This document shows, one piece after another, positions 1-6,629 of a stretch of DNA of 6,637 bases. A model generated the notes under the pieces. The model saw only the letters and a program-made list of their open reading frames with translations. It did no database searches and was not told where the DNA came from. Source of the stretch: Hyphomonadaceae bacterium (GTDB lineage: Bacteria; Pseudomonadota; Alphaproteobacteria; Caulobacterales; Aquidulcibacteraceae); assembly GCA_016791325.1 (NCBI GenBank), contig JAEUMU010000207.1, positions 1 through 6,637 of the forward strand, in the 5' to 3' direction. Each line of letters begins with the position of its first letter. Position 1 is the first letter of the stretch. Both the position numbers and the translations under genes were made by a program.

Positions 1-438
1 GGCATCCTCTGCGATGTCCGCATCGCTGGTGCTTCGGCGAAGATGGCGTCAAGCTTCGTCAAAGTCGGCATTATCCCGGGCGACGGCGGCGCGTGGATCC
101 TCACCAACGCTATCGGCGCCTCCCGCGCCGCAGAGCTCATCCTCACCGGCGACACAATCGGCGCGGAAGAAGCCGCGAGCATGGGGTTAGTGAGCCGCGT
201 CGTTCCCGATGATCAGCTCATGGCGGCCGCGCACGCGGTCGCTGAACGCATCGCGGTAAACCCGCCGCGCTCGGTGCGCCTCGCCAAACGGCTGCTGCGC
301 GAAGCCCAACACAGCCGCCTCGCCGACGTGCTTGAGCTTTCCGCCGCATTTCAAGCACTCGCCCATGAAACCGCCGATCACAAAGAAGCCGTGGATGCGT
401 TCACAGAGAAGCGCGCGCCAAAGTTCACAGGCGCATAA
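1..438 (+). CDS. Crotonase-family enoyl-CoA hydratase/isomerase, 3' part (5' end outside window)
   Basis: The reading frame is open from the first base of the window, so the gene starts upstream. The ATG at 43 is internal, because conserved crotonase sequence (CDVRIAGASAK) precedes it. The visible 145 residues are the C-terminal half of a crotonase-fold acyl-CoA enzyme: the F-V-K-V-G-I-I-P-G-D-G-G-A-W block (visible residues 19-32), then AAELILTGD (43-51), A-x-x-M-G-L-V-S-x-V-V, and the helical trimerisation tail ending KRAPKFTGA. Members hydrate enoyl-CoA or isomerise acyl-CoA thioesters in beta-oxidation or degradation pathways. Compared with rat crotonase, the Glu164 equivalent seems kept (E45 of the visible part), while the Glu144 position (PEI in crotonase) reads S-F-V. 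Hydratase activity is therefore not assured, and the exact substrate cannot be told. The stop overlaps the next ATG (TAATG), which suggests co-translation with the HAD gene. Confidence 0.92.
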   Translation, partial: GILCDVRIAGASAKMASSFVKVGIIPGDGGAWILTNAIGASRAAELILTGDTIGAEEAASMGLVSRVVPDDQLMAAAHAVAERIAVNPPRSVRLAKRLLREAQHSRLADVLELSAAFQALAHETADHKEAVDAFTEKRAPKFTGA

Positions 439-977
439 TGCTGCCGCTGGCCGTCGATCTCGACGGGACGCTCATTCGTGGCGATGTCTTCACCACGGCG
501 ATCCTGCGCTTCTGCACCGAGCATCCATGGAACGCCGTGGTCTTCGCCGCGTGGCTCGCTGAAGGGCGACCGAACGCCAAGGCCAAGCTCGCGCAGCGCT
601 ACCCCCTCAATGCAGAGGCCCTGCCCTACAATGAGGATCTGCTCGATTGGCTGCGCGAACAGCACGCGCTCGGCCGCACGCTCGTACTCGCCACCGCCGC
701 TGACCGCGCCGACGCTGAAGCCGTCGCGACGCATCTGGGATTGTTCAGCCGCGTGTTCGCTTCCGACGGGCGGCGCAACCTGAAATCGCGCGCAAAGGCG
801 CAAGCGCTGCGTGAAGCCTTCCCCGCCGGCTTTGTATATGCCGGCAACGAAACCGCCGACCTCAAAGTATGGCGCGCGGCTAAAGCGGCGGTTGTGGCGT
901 ACGCCCCGGCTTGGCTTGAAACGCGCGTGGCGCAGGAATTCGAGGTGGAGCGTATTTTCCGGAGGAGCGGGCGATGA
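438..977 (+). CDS. HAD-superfamily phosphatase-like protein, resembling the HAD half of UbiA-type prenyltransferase fusions
   Basis: This 179-residue protein carries the four haloacid dehalogenase motifs. Motif I is D7-L-D9-G-T (nucleophile Asp7, acid/base Asp9). Motif II is the Thr in L-A-T86-A. The motif III Lys is in N-L-K116-S-R-A-K120, and motif IV is Y-A-G-N-E-T-A-D141. The expected chemistry is Mg-dependent phosphoryl transfer in the cytoplasm; the substrate is unknown. Phrases such as LPYNEDLLDWLREQ, LVLATAADR and ASDGRRNLK look like the N-terminal domain that in many proteobacteria is fused to a UbiA-family membrane prenyltransferase. Here the protein stops at ERIFRRSGR, about where the membrane part would begin, and I see no membrane segments. 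The start ATG shares a base with the upstream stop, with no good Shine-Dalgarno sequence, so coupling is likely. The stop overlaps the next gene by four bases. The family is secure; the role is inference. Confidence 0.87.
   Translation: MLPLAVDLDGTLIRGDVFTTAILRFCTEHPWNAVVFAAWLAEGRPNAKAKLAQRYPLNAEALPYNEDLLDWLREQHALGRTLVLATAADRADAEAVATHLGLFSRVFASDGRRNLKSRAKAQALREAFPAGFVYAGNETADLKVWRAAKAAVVAYAPAWLETRVAQEFEVERIFRRSGR
961..966 (+). promoter_or_regulatory. Ribosome binding site for the DUF72 gene
   Basis: GGAGGA lies 7 bases upstream of the ATG at 974, inside the 3' end of the HAD gene. It is the strongest Shine-Dalgarno sequence on the + strand near a start in this window. It fixes the DUF72 start despite the ATGA overlap with the preceding stop. 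Confidence 0.75.
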
Positions 978-1708
978 TACGTGTCGGCATCGGCGGTTGG
1001 AATTATGAACCGTGGGAAGAGAGCTTCTATCCCGCTGATCTCGCCAAAGCCAAGCAGCTCGAATACGCCAGTCGCCACGTCACCGCGATCGAGATCAACG
1101 CCACCTTCTATCGCACGCAAAGCGCCGCCTCGTTCAAGAAATGGGCGGCCGCCACCCCTGACGAGTTCATGTTTTCGGTGAAAGCGCCGCGCGCAGCCGT
1201 ACAGCGCAAGGATCTGCGCGAGGCGGCGCAATCCATCGAGTGGTTCTTTAATTCTGGCGTGGGAGAACTGGGCGCTAAGCTCGGCCCGATCTTCTGGCAA
1301 ATGGCGCCCTATAAGAAATTCGACGCCGCCGAGATGTCGGCCTATTTCGACATGCTGCCGGAAAAGCTAGGAAAGCAGCGCCTGCGCCATGCCCTCGAAG
1401 TGCGCCATGCGAGCTTCACCGACGACGCCTTCCTTAAACTTGCACGGACGCGCAACATTGCCGTCGTCACGGTGGAGTCGGAAAAGCATCCGTTGATCAT
1501 CGAACCCACGGCTGATTTCGCCTACGCACGCTTAGAGCTCACCCAAGCCAGTGAGCCCACCGGCTATCCCAATGCCGCCCTCAAAAAATGGGCCCAGACC
1601 GCGCGCGGATGGGAAAAGAACGGCGATGTGTTTCTCTATTTTATCAGCGGCGCGAAGGAGCGAAATCCGGCCGCCGCCATGGCGATGCTCGACATTCTGG
1701 CGAAGTGA
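974..1708 (+). CDS. DUF72 domain-containing protein (YecE-like)
   Basis: This 244-residue protein spans a complete DUF72 domain, a TIM-barrel family without an agreed biochemical function. Visible family motifs in order are V-G-I-G-G-W-N-Y-x-x-W near the N terminus with F-Y-P (18-20), I-E-I-N-A-T-F-Y-R (39-47), F-x-F-S-V-K-A-P-R (65-73), L-G-P-I-F-W-Q-M-A-P (103-112), L-E-V-R-H-x-S-F (141-148) and the C-terminal D-V-F-L-Y-F-I-S-G-A-K-E-R (218-230). The ending replaces the Y-F-N-N form seen in YecE-type members and is a subgroup I associate with alphaproteobacteria. The length is normal and there is no signal peptide, so it is probably cytoplasmic. It overlaps the HAD stop by four bases and has a strong ribosome binding site, so it should be the last gene of the left-hand transcription unit. 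An 84-bp gap follows. Confidence 0.93.
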   Translation: MIRVGIGGWNYEPWEESFYPADLAKAKQLEYASRHVTAIEINATFYRTQSAASFKKWAAATPDEFMFSVKAPRAAVQRKDLREAAQSIEWFFNSGVGELGAKLGPIFWQMAPYKKFDAAEMSAYFDMLPEKLGKQRLRHALEVRHASFTDDAFLKLARTRNIAVVTVESEKHPLIIEPTADFAYARLELTQASEPTGYPNAALKKWAQTARGWEKNGDVFLYFISGAKERNPAAAMAMLDILAK

Positions 1709-1739
1709 ACCCCCTCGAGCACGCTTCCGCCGTGTTGTT

Positions 1740-1759
1740 CTTTGTTTTTCGACACAAAG
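1740..1759 (+). promoter_or_regulatory. Inverted repeat CTTTGT-N8-ACAAAG, candidate operator
   Basis: Two perfect 6-base arms (1740-1745 and 1754-1759) are separated by 8 bases in the only sizeable intergenic gap of the window, directly before the URC-type operon. The A/T-rich arms stand out from GC-rich surroundings. The 20-base palindrome overlaps the proposed -35 box, which suits a repressor site sensing uracil or UMP. A short mRNA hairpin is an alternative, but no terminator-type U-run follows the right arm. No protein partner is identifiable in the window. Confidence 0.35.
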
Positions 1760-1770
1760 CGCACTAGGAT
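1742..1770 (+). promoter_or_regulatory. Putative sigma70-type promoter of the URC-type operon
   Basis: TTGTTT (1742-1747) and TAGGAT (1765-1770) are separated by exactly 17 bases and match the -35 and -10 consensus at about 3/6 and 4/6 positions. Transcription would start near 1777, leaving a leader of about 16 bases before the ATG at 1793. AAGG at 1780-1783, nine bases before that ATG, is a modest Shine-Dalgarno candidate. This is prediction from sequence only; alphaproteobacterial promoters are loosely conserved. Confidence 0.35.
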
Positions 1771-1792
1771 TCGGCGCTCAAGGCTGCACGCA

Positions 1793-3046
1793 ATGAGCGA
1801 AAACCGCATCGGCCATATCCGCCTCACCTCCCACCCCGGCGCCGCCGCCAAATCGCGCTATCCGATCAATTGGGGCGCGCCGAGTGCGCGAGAACGCGGG
1901 CCGATTATCGCCGCGCCCGCCAATCCCGACCGCAACTGCATCGGCGCCCATGGCGGCGCTTACGCCATCTATCGCGCGCTGGCGGTTTCCGCGGGTGCGT
2001 TGAATCCCAGCGTCCGCCCCGATCTCACCAACACTGCGCCGGTCGTGCCCATCGGGCCACATCCGCAATGGCGAACGCCCGGCAAAATCGTGTCGCTCGA
2101 TCCCTGGGGCCATCTCGTTGTCGATGCGTTCAATGATGAGATCGCCGCCGGCGCCGATATCCGCCCGACGATCGCCATCACGCGCGCGCGTCTGATGCTG
2201 CCAGAAATCCAAGACGCCATTGCCGCAGGCCGGCTTACGTCCGACGGCACGGTGCTGCACGCCGATGGCCAGATCGCCGTCACCAAGGCAGCGATCGACC
2301 CCGCATGGCACTTGCCCGGCGTAGCCGCGCGCTTCGACGTAAACGAGGAAAAGCTACGCCACACCTTGTTCGAGCAAACTGGCGGGATGTATCCAGAACT
2401 CGTCACCCGTCCGGATCTGGAAGTGTTTTTGCCGCCGATCGGCGGCGTCACACTCTACATCTTCGGCGATCCAGCTGCATTAGGTGATCGCAAACGTGCC
2501 CTGACCTGCCGCGTACACGACGAATGCAACGGCTCGGACGTGTTCGGCTCGGATATCTGCACCTGCCGCCCCTATCTCACGCACGGCATAGAAGAATGTG
2601 TCAAAGCCGCACAAGGCAGAGGCGTCGGCCTTATCGTTTACAATCGCAAGGAAGGCCGCGCCTTGGGCGAGGTCACCAAGTTCCTGGTTTACAACGCGCG
2701 TAAGCGCCAGCCCGGCGGCGATCAGGCCGCCACGTATTTCGAGCGCACGGAGTGTGTCGCTGGCGTGCAGGATGCGCGCTTTCAGCAACTCATGCCCGAT
2801 GTGCTGCATTGGCTGGGCGTCAGCCACATCGATCGCTTCCTGTCAATGTCCAACATGAAGCATGATGCGCTGGTAGGCGCTGGCGTAAGCATCGGCGAGC
2901 GTGTGCCGATTCCGCCAGGCCTGGTACCGTCAGACGCCAGCGTCGAGCTGGAGGCCAAGAAGGCCGCCGGCTATTTTAGCGCCGATGCCGCGCCTAGCGC
3001 GGAAGATTTGACCCGCGTGGTTGGGCGTGACCTTAAGGATTTCTGA
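1793..3046 (+). CDS. URC1/urg1-type GTP cyclohydrolase II-like protein (uracil catabolism)
   Basis: This 417-residue protein has an N-terminal region of about 210 residues typical of URC1-type proteins (IRLTSHPGA, RNCIGAHGGAYAIYRALAV, DLTNTAPVVPIGPHPQW, KIVSLDPWGH), followed by a GTP cyclohydrolase II fold. Zinc ligands C245, C256 and C258 (C-x10-C-x-C) have the same spacing as E. coli RibA C54/C65/C67. Further matches are R285-K-E-G-R289, D327-A-R329 (RibA D126/R128) and MSNMKHDAL...GERVPI (352-373). There is no DHBP synthase domain, so this is not a riboflavin enzyme of the usual fused kind. In L. kluyveri, URC1 is needed for uracil catabolism; by inference it opens the ring of a uracil nucleotide, as RibA does on GTP. 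An in-frame ATG at 1742 lies within the proposed promoter and adds a non-conserved, basic stretch, so I chose 1793. The gene overlaps the next one by 26 bases. Confidence 0.92.
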   Translation: MSENRIGHIRLTSHPGAAAKSRYPINWGAPSARERGPIIAAPANPDRNCIGAHGGAYAIYRALAVSAGALNPSVRPDLTNTAPVVPIGPHPQWRTPGKIVSLDPWGHLVVDAFNDEIAAGADIRPTIAITRARLMLPEIQDAIAAGRLTSDGTVLHADGQIAVTKAAIDPAWHLPGVAARFDVNEEKLRHTLFEQTGGMYPELVTRPDLEVFLPPIGGVTLYIFGDPAALGDRKRALTCRVHDECNGSDVFGSDICTCRPYLTHGIEECVKAAQGRGVGLIVYNRKEGRALGEVTKFLVYNARKRQPGGDQAATYFERTECVAGVQDARFQQLMPDVLHWLGVSHIDRFLSMSNMKHDALVGAGVSIGERVPIPPGLVPSDASVELEAKKAAGYFSADAAPSAEDLTRVVGRDLKDF

Positions 3047-4241
3047 AACCCCCGCCGCATTGCTTTGCGCCGACGCCGTGCGCAGGAAGGCGGACGAAGC
3101 ATTCGCGCTCGCGGGAGATGACGCGCTCTCCGGCTGGCGGGTCAGTCTCGATGCGCTCCCCGCGTGCGCCGACTTCGTCGTCAGCGTCATCAGAAGGCGT
3201 TACCCCGATCTGGCGCCCCCCTTTCACGCGCGCTGGCGTCACTTCGTTTTCGCTGGCCGCGATCTCTGGACTGAGCGAAGTGCGCAAGCACAGTTCACGA
3301 ATACGCACGAGCAAGCACGCGCCGCGTTTGACTTGGCCATCACCTCCGTGCTCCTCGATGCTGGCGCGGGCCCCGCGTGGCGCTACAGAGATTCCGCGAG
3401 CAGGATCATCGCGGCGCGCTCAGAGGGCTTGGCCCTGGCCAGCCTGCGCCTGTTTGAGAGCGGCGGCTTTTCCGAATACGCCGATGCGCCTTTGCGCGCC
3501 GACGCCGCGCCGCTTATGCACTTCGCCGCCAGCAATCTTGCCGATGCGTTTCAAGTCGGTCCAGATAATGCTCTGGCCGGCCTGGAAGGCCGTGCGCGCC
3601 TGCTCAACCGGCTCGGCGCGCAGGTGCGGGCGCGCGGAGATTTGTTCGCCCGCGCCGATCGCCCGCGGCCGGGCGGCCTCTACGATACGCTGCTGGCGCG
3701 CGCTGAAGGCGGCACGCTGCCCGCGCCAAAGATTCTGGACCTTCTGCTCGAAGCGCTGGGCCCCATCTGGGAGCAACGCCCCATCTTAGATGGGGTTTCC
3801 TTGGGCGATTGCTGGCCCCACCCGGAACTTGGCTTCACGCCGTTGCACAAGCTCTCGCAATGGCTCGCCTATTCGCTGGTTGAGCCATTGCAGAACGCCG
3901 GCGTGCGCGTCACGGAGATTGATGGTCTTACTGGCCTGGCTGAATACCGCAACGGCGGATTGTTCATTGATAGCGGCGTGCTATTGCCGCGCGATCGCGC
4001 AGCGTTGGCGCGCACTTACGACGTTTCTGATCCCTTTGTCGTCGGCTGGCGCACCCTCACAGTGGCGCTTCTGGATCGGCTGGCGCCGCTGGTGCGCGCG
4101 CGGCTTGGGCTCAGCGCAGAGAATTTCCCGCTTTCGCGCGTACTTGAGGGTGGCACATGGGCCGCCGGGCGCGAGACGGCGCAGGCCGCCCGCAACGGCG
4201 CGCCACCCTTTTCCATCATCAGCGACGGAACGGTATTCTGA
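3021..4241 (+). CDS. URC4/urg3 family protein (DUF1688)
   Basis: This 406-residue protein covers the whole DUF1688 family. Visible conserved-looking blocks are the PFHARWRHF segment (67-75), [14 protein letters not shown] (111-124), [17 protein letters not shown] (135-151), G-R-x-x-L-L-N-R-L-G (190-199), R-P-G-G-L-Y-D (216-222), [13 protein letters not shown] (256-268), the [17 protein letters not shown] segment (274-290), [15 protein letters not shown] (303-317) and [11 protein letters not shown] (375-385). The yeast homologue URC4 is required for growth on uracil as nitrogen source, and the fission yeast homologue urg3 is a uracil-regulated gene. The reaction is, to my knowledge, unsettled. 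The protein is probably cytoplasmic, with no signal peptide or membrane segment. The start is uncertain: TTG 3021 or GTG 3027, both inside the end of the URC1-type gene and without a clear Shine-Dalgarno sequence, so translation is probably coupled. The stop overlaps the upp ATG (TGATG). Confidence 0.92.
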   Translation: MGVTLRISETPAALLCADAVRRKADEAFALAGDDALSGWRVSLDALPACADFVVSVIRRRYPDLAPPFHARWRHFVFAGRDLWTERSAQAQFTNTHEQARAAFDLAITSVLLDAGAGPAWRYRDSASRIIAARSEGLALASLRLFESGGFSEYADAPLRADAAPLMHFAASNLADAFQVGPDNALAGLEGRARLLNRLGAQVRARGDLFARADRPRPGGLYDTLLARAEGGTLPAPKILDLLLEALGPIWEQRPILDGVSLGDCWPHPELGFTPLHKLSQWLAYSLVEPLQNAGVRVTEIDGLTGLAEYRNGGLFIDSGVLLPRDRAALARTYDVSDPFVVGWRTLTVALLDRLAPLVRARLGLSAENFPLSRVLEGGTWAAGRETAQAARNGAPPFSIISDGTVF

Positions 4242-4870
4242 TGCAAGGCGTCACCATCGTCGATCATCCCCTCGTGCAACACAAACTCACCATCCTGCGC
4301 GATAAGGAGACCTCCACCCGCTCTTTCCGCGGCCTCCTGCGCGAGATCGCCGCTCTGCTGTGCTACGAGGTCACCCGCGATCTCCCCCTGCAGGATGTCG
4401 AGATCGAAACACCGGTGGCGCGTATGCGCGGCAAAACCATTGCCGGCAAAAAGCTGGTGTTCGCGCCGATCCTACGCGCCGGCATGGGCCTGCTCGAAGG
4501 CATGCTGGAATTGGTCCCCTCCGCGCGCGTGGCGCATATCGGGCTCTACCGCGATCCGAAAACACTGAAGGCCGTCGAATATTATTTCAAGGCGCCGGCG
4601 GATGTGAACGAGCGCCTCGTCATCGTGATCGATCCCATGCTGGCGACAGGCCACACCGCCGTCGCCGCCATTGATCGCCTCAAGGAGCATGGCGTCTCGC
4701 ATATCCGCTTCGCCTGCGTCGTCGCTTCGCCGCAAGGCGTGGACGTGCTCCGCGGCCACCACCCGGATGTATCGATCTGGGCCGCTTCCGTCGACGAGCG
4801 CCTCAACGATCACGCCTATATCGTGCCTGGACTGGGCGACGCCGGTGATCGCATCTACGGCACCAAGTAG
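4241..4870 (+). CDS. upp: Uracil phosphoribosyltransferase
   Basis: Uracil phosphoribosyltransferase converts uracil and PRPP to UMP and pyrophosphate in the cytoplasm. The 209 residues equal the usual Upp length. Visible motifs are I-L-R-A-G-M-G (77-83), G-L-Y-R-D-P (101-106), the PRPP-binding loop D131-P-M-L-A-T-G-H-T, and the uracil-site region Y193[11 protein letters not shown] with the C-terminal I-Y-G-T-K. The loop reads T-G-H-T where E. coli has T-G-G-S. A longer in-frame start at 4157 would add 28 residues lying wholly inside the DUF1688 gene; the ATG at 4241 gives the family N terminus ([13 protein letters not shown]) and a TGATG junction. In this operon it likely feeds UMP into catabolism, as URC6/urg2 does in yeasts, and not just salvage. 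Its stop abuts that of the convergent DUF885 gene. Confidence 0.97.
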   Translation: MQGVTIVDHPLVQHKLTILRDKETSTRSFRGLLREIAALLCYEVTRDLPLQDVEIETPVARMRGKTIAGKKLVFAPILRAGMGLLEGMLELVPSARVAHIGLYRDPKTLKAVEYYFKAPADVNERLVIVIDPMLATGHTAVAAIDRLKEHGVSHIRFACVVASPQGVDVLRGHHPDVSIWAASVDERLNDHAYIVPGLGDAGDRIYGTK

Positions 4871-6622
4871 TCAGCGCGCCTGGGCCGCTGCGATGTAGGC
4901 GTCAATCTCGCGCTCCAGCACCGGCAGCGTCACGCCACCATTGGCTAGAACGGCGTCATGAAACGCACGAACGTCGAACCGATCCCCCAGCGCCGCCTCG
5001 GCGCGTTGGCGCAGCTCGACAATTTTCAGCTCGCCAATCTTGTAGGCCAAGGCCTGGCCGGGCCAGCCGATATAGCGATCAATCTCTGTACGTATTTCGT
5101 GCGATGTCAGGGAGGTATTCTCCGTCATGTAATCAATGGCGCGTTCGCGCGACCACCCCATGGCGTGCATGCCCGTATCGACGACCAGCCGGCACGCACG
5201 CCACATCTCGTAGGTGAGCCGCCCGAAGCGCTGATATGGCGTATGATAGATGCCCATTTCCTCGCCCAAACGCTCGGCATAAAGGCCCCAGCCTTCGCCA
5301 AACGCATGCGGATAGAAGGCGCGCCGGAACGCCGGTAAATCCTCAAGCTCCCGCGCCAGCTGGATCTGCGTGTGATGCCCTGGCGCAGCCTCGTGGGCGG
5401 TCAGCGAAGGCAGAACATAGAGCGGGCGGGTTTCGAGCGCGTAGGTATTGACCCAATACTGCCCCGCCGCGCCTATCGGCCCGGAAGAGTAGCGCCCTGT
5501 AGTGTAGTTCGGCGCCAACTGCGCCGGCACCGGCCGGACCGTGTAGGGTGTACGTGGGATGCGGCCAAAGAAATTGGGCATTTGCCCGTCGATCTCGCGC
5601 GTGATCCACGCCGCTTCGCGCAGTAGCTGGTCGGCGCTGGTAGGATAGAATTGCGGATCTGTGCGCAGGAAAGTGGTGAACTCGTCGAACGATCCGTCAA
5701 ATTCCGCCTCAGCAATAACTGCCTCCATCTCGCGGCGAATGCGCGCCACTTCCGCAAGCCCGATCCGGTGCACTTGCTCCGGCGTCGCATCCGGGAGCGT
5801 TGTGAAGTAGCGCACAAGGTCACGATAATACGCGCGTCCATTGGGGAGCGCCGTGGCCGCTATGGTGCGGCGCGCGCGCGGCGCATACTCCTCCACAAAG
5901 AAAGCGCGGAACTCGCTAAACGCAGGGATCACAGCTTCGTCCAACGCCGCCCGCCCTTCCGCGGCCAGACGCGCACGCTCGTCCTGCGGCACTGTCGGCG
6001 GGAATGCCGCGAACGGGCGCCATAACGGCACATCCTCAGCGCGCGCGAACTGCATGCGCTCAATTACTGGCGCCAACCCGGGCATGAGCGCGCTGGGCAG
6101 CGTAAAGCCCTCACGCATGCCCTGGCGCATATTGGCGATCTGCTCGCGAAAATAGCGGCGCACATCGCGCAGACGCGCGATGTAGGTTTCATAGTCGCGA
6201 ACCGTGCGCGGCGCGTGCGTTTCGTGCAGCATCAGCACGCCGGAATAAAAACCGCTATCGCTGTTGAGCGGCATCCGCCACTCATTGTAGCGTGCCAAGC
6301 TAAGCTCCTGGCTCAGCATCGCCTCGAACAAATCATAGCTCACCTGCTCTTGGTGGGGCAGCGCGGCGCGGTCGATGGCGCGCAGGCGCACCAGGAACGC
6401 GCGATCCTGCCCCTCCCGCCGCTGTTGATCGGCCGGGGTGACGCCGCCAAGCCGATCGTCATAATCGCGCACGCCGGCGCGGGTGGCGGAAACCGGCTCT
6501 TCGCGCCACGCTTGGGCCTGCTGATCCGCGAACACGCGCGCCAACGCTTCGCTGGCCGTTTGCGCGTGCGCAGGCGCGGCCGCCATCCACGCCAACGCAG
6601 CCGCCGCCATCCAAGCCTTCAT
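4871..6622 (-). CDS. Secreted DUF885 protein, putative zinc metallopeptidase-like
   Basis: This 583-residue protein starts with a signal peptide: short basic start (MK), hydrophobic A/W/M-rich core, and an A-H-A site with likely cleavage after residue 20, so it is probably periplasmic or exported. There is no lipobox Cys. The body matches DUF885 along its length. The telling motifs are H410-E411-A-A-P-G-H416-H417 and, downstream, E443-G-W-G-L-Y-A-E450, together resembling a zincin metal site with a distal Glu ligand. A C-terminal W-P-G-Q-A-x-x-Y-K-I-G block (520-530) also fits the family. Peptidase activity is inferred from these residues; the substrate is unknown. The gene is transcribed toward upp and shares no operon with it. 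The start is supported by AAGAGGGG seven bases upstream. Length is ordinary for the family, with no sign of damage. Confidence 0.94.
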   Translation of the reverse strand: MKAWMAAAALAWMAAAPAHAQTASEALARVFADQQAQAWREEPVSATRAGVRDYDDRLGGVTPADQQRREGQDRAFLVRLRAIDRAALPHQEQVSYDLFEAMLSQELSLARYNEWRMPLNSDSGFYSGVLMLHETHAPRTVRDYETYIARLRDVRRYFREQIANMRQGMREGFTLPSALMPGLAPVIERMQFARAEDVPLWRPFAAFPPTVPQDERARLAAEGRAALDEAVIPAFSEFRAFFVEEYAPRARRTIAATALPNGRAYYRDLVRYFTTLPDATPEQVHRIGLAEVARIRREMEAVIAEAEFDGSFDEFTTFLRTDPQFYPTSADQLLREAAWITREIDGQMPNFFGRIPRTPYTVRPVPAQLAPNYTTGRYSSGPIGAAGQYWVNTYALETRPLYVLPSLTAHEAAPGHHTQIQLARELEDLPAFRRAFYPHAFGEGWGLYAERLGEEMGIYHTPYQRFGRLTYEMWRACRLVVDTGMHAMGWSRERAIDYMTENTSLTSHEIRTEIDRYIGWPGQALAYKIGELKIVELRQRAEAALGDRFDVRAFHDAVLANGGVTLPVLEREIDAYIAAAQAR

Positions 6623-6629
6623 CGTCGTA

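Noticed and set aside
626..1300. Minus-strand ORF of 224 codons
   Set aside because: It lies across the HAD and DUF72 genes, which have clear family motifs. Its translation shows no family signal and is Arg/Ser/Ala-rich, as expected of an antisense shadow in GC-rich DNA.
1742..1792. Longer N terminus for the URC1-like protein from ATG 1742
   Set aside because: The added residues are basic and unlike the family start, and the ATG lies in the proposed -35 box and palindrome. ATG 1793 gives the usual beginning.
1778..2451. Minus-strand ORFs (177 and 160 codons) opposite the URC1-like gene
   Set aside because: They overlap each other in different frames, lie wholly against a conserved coding region and show no recognisable domain.
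1793..3046. Riboflavin-pathway ribA or ribBA
   Set aside because: There is no DHBP synthase domain, the protein has a long URC1-specific N-terminal region, the residues next to the zinc site differ from RibA, and its neighbours are uracil-pathway genes, not rib genes.
3118..3789. Plus-strand ORF of 223 codons in another frame within the DUF1688 gene
   Set aside because: The translation is Arg/Ser/Pro/Ala-rich and without motifs. The overlapping DUF1688 frame is conserved along its whole length.
4157..4240. Longer N terminus for Upp from ATG 4157
   Set aside because: The extra 28 residues are a frame-shifted reading of the DUF1688 C terminus. ATG 4241 gives the standard 209-residue enzyme.
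4838..4903. Inverted GACGCC...GGCGTC across the upp/DUF885 junction as a shared terminator
   Set aside because: Six-base arms 54 bases apart, no U-run, and the sequence is coding on both sides. This is expected by chance in GC-rich DNA.
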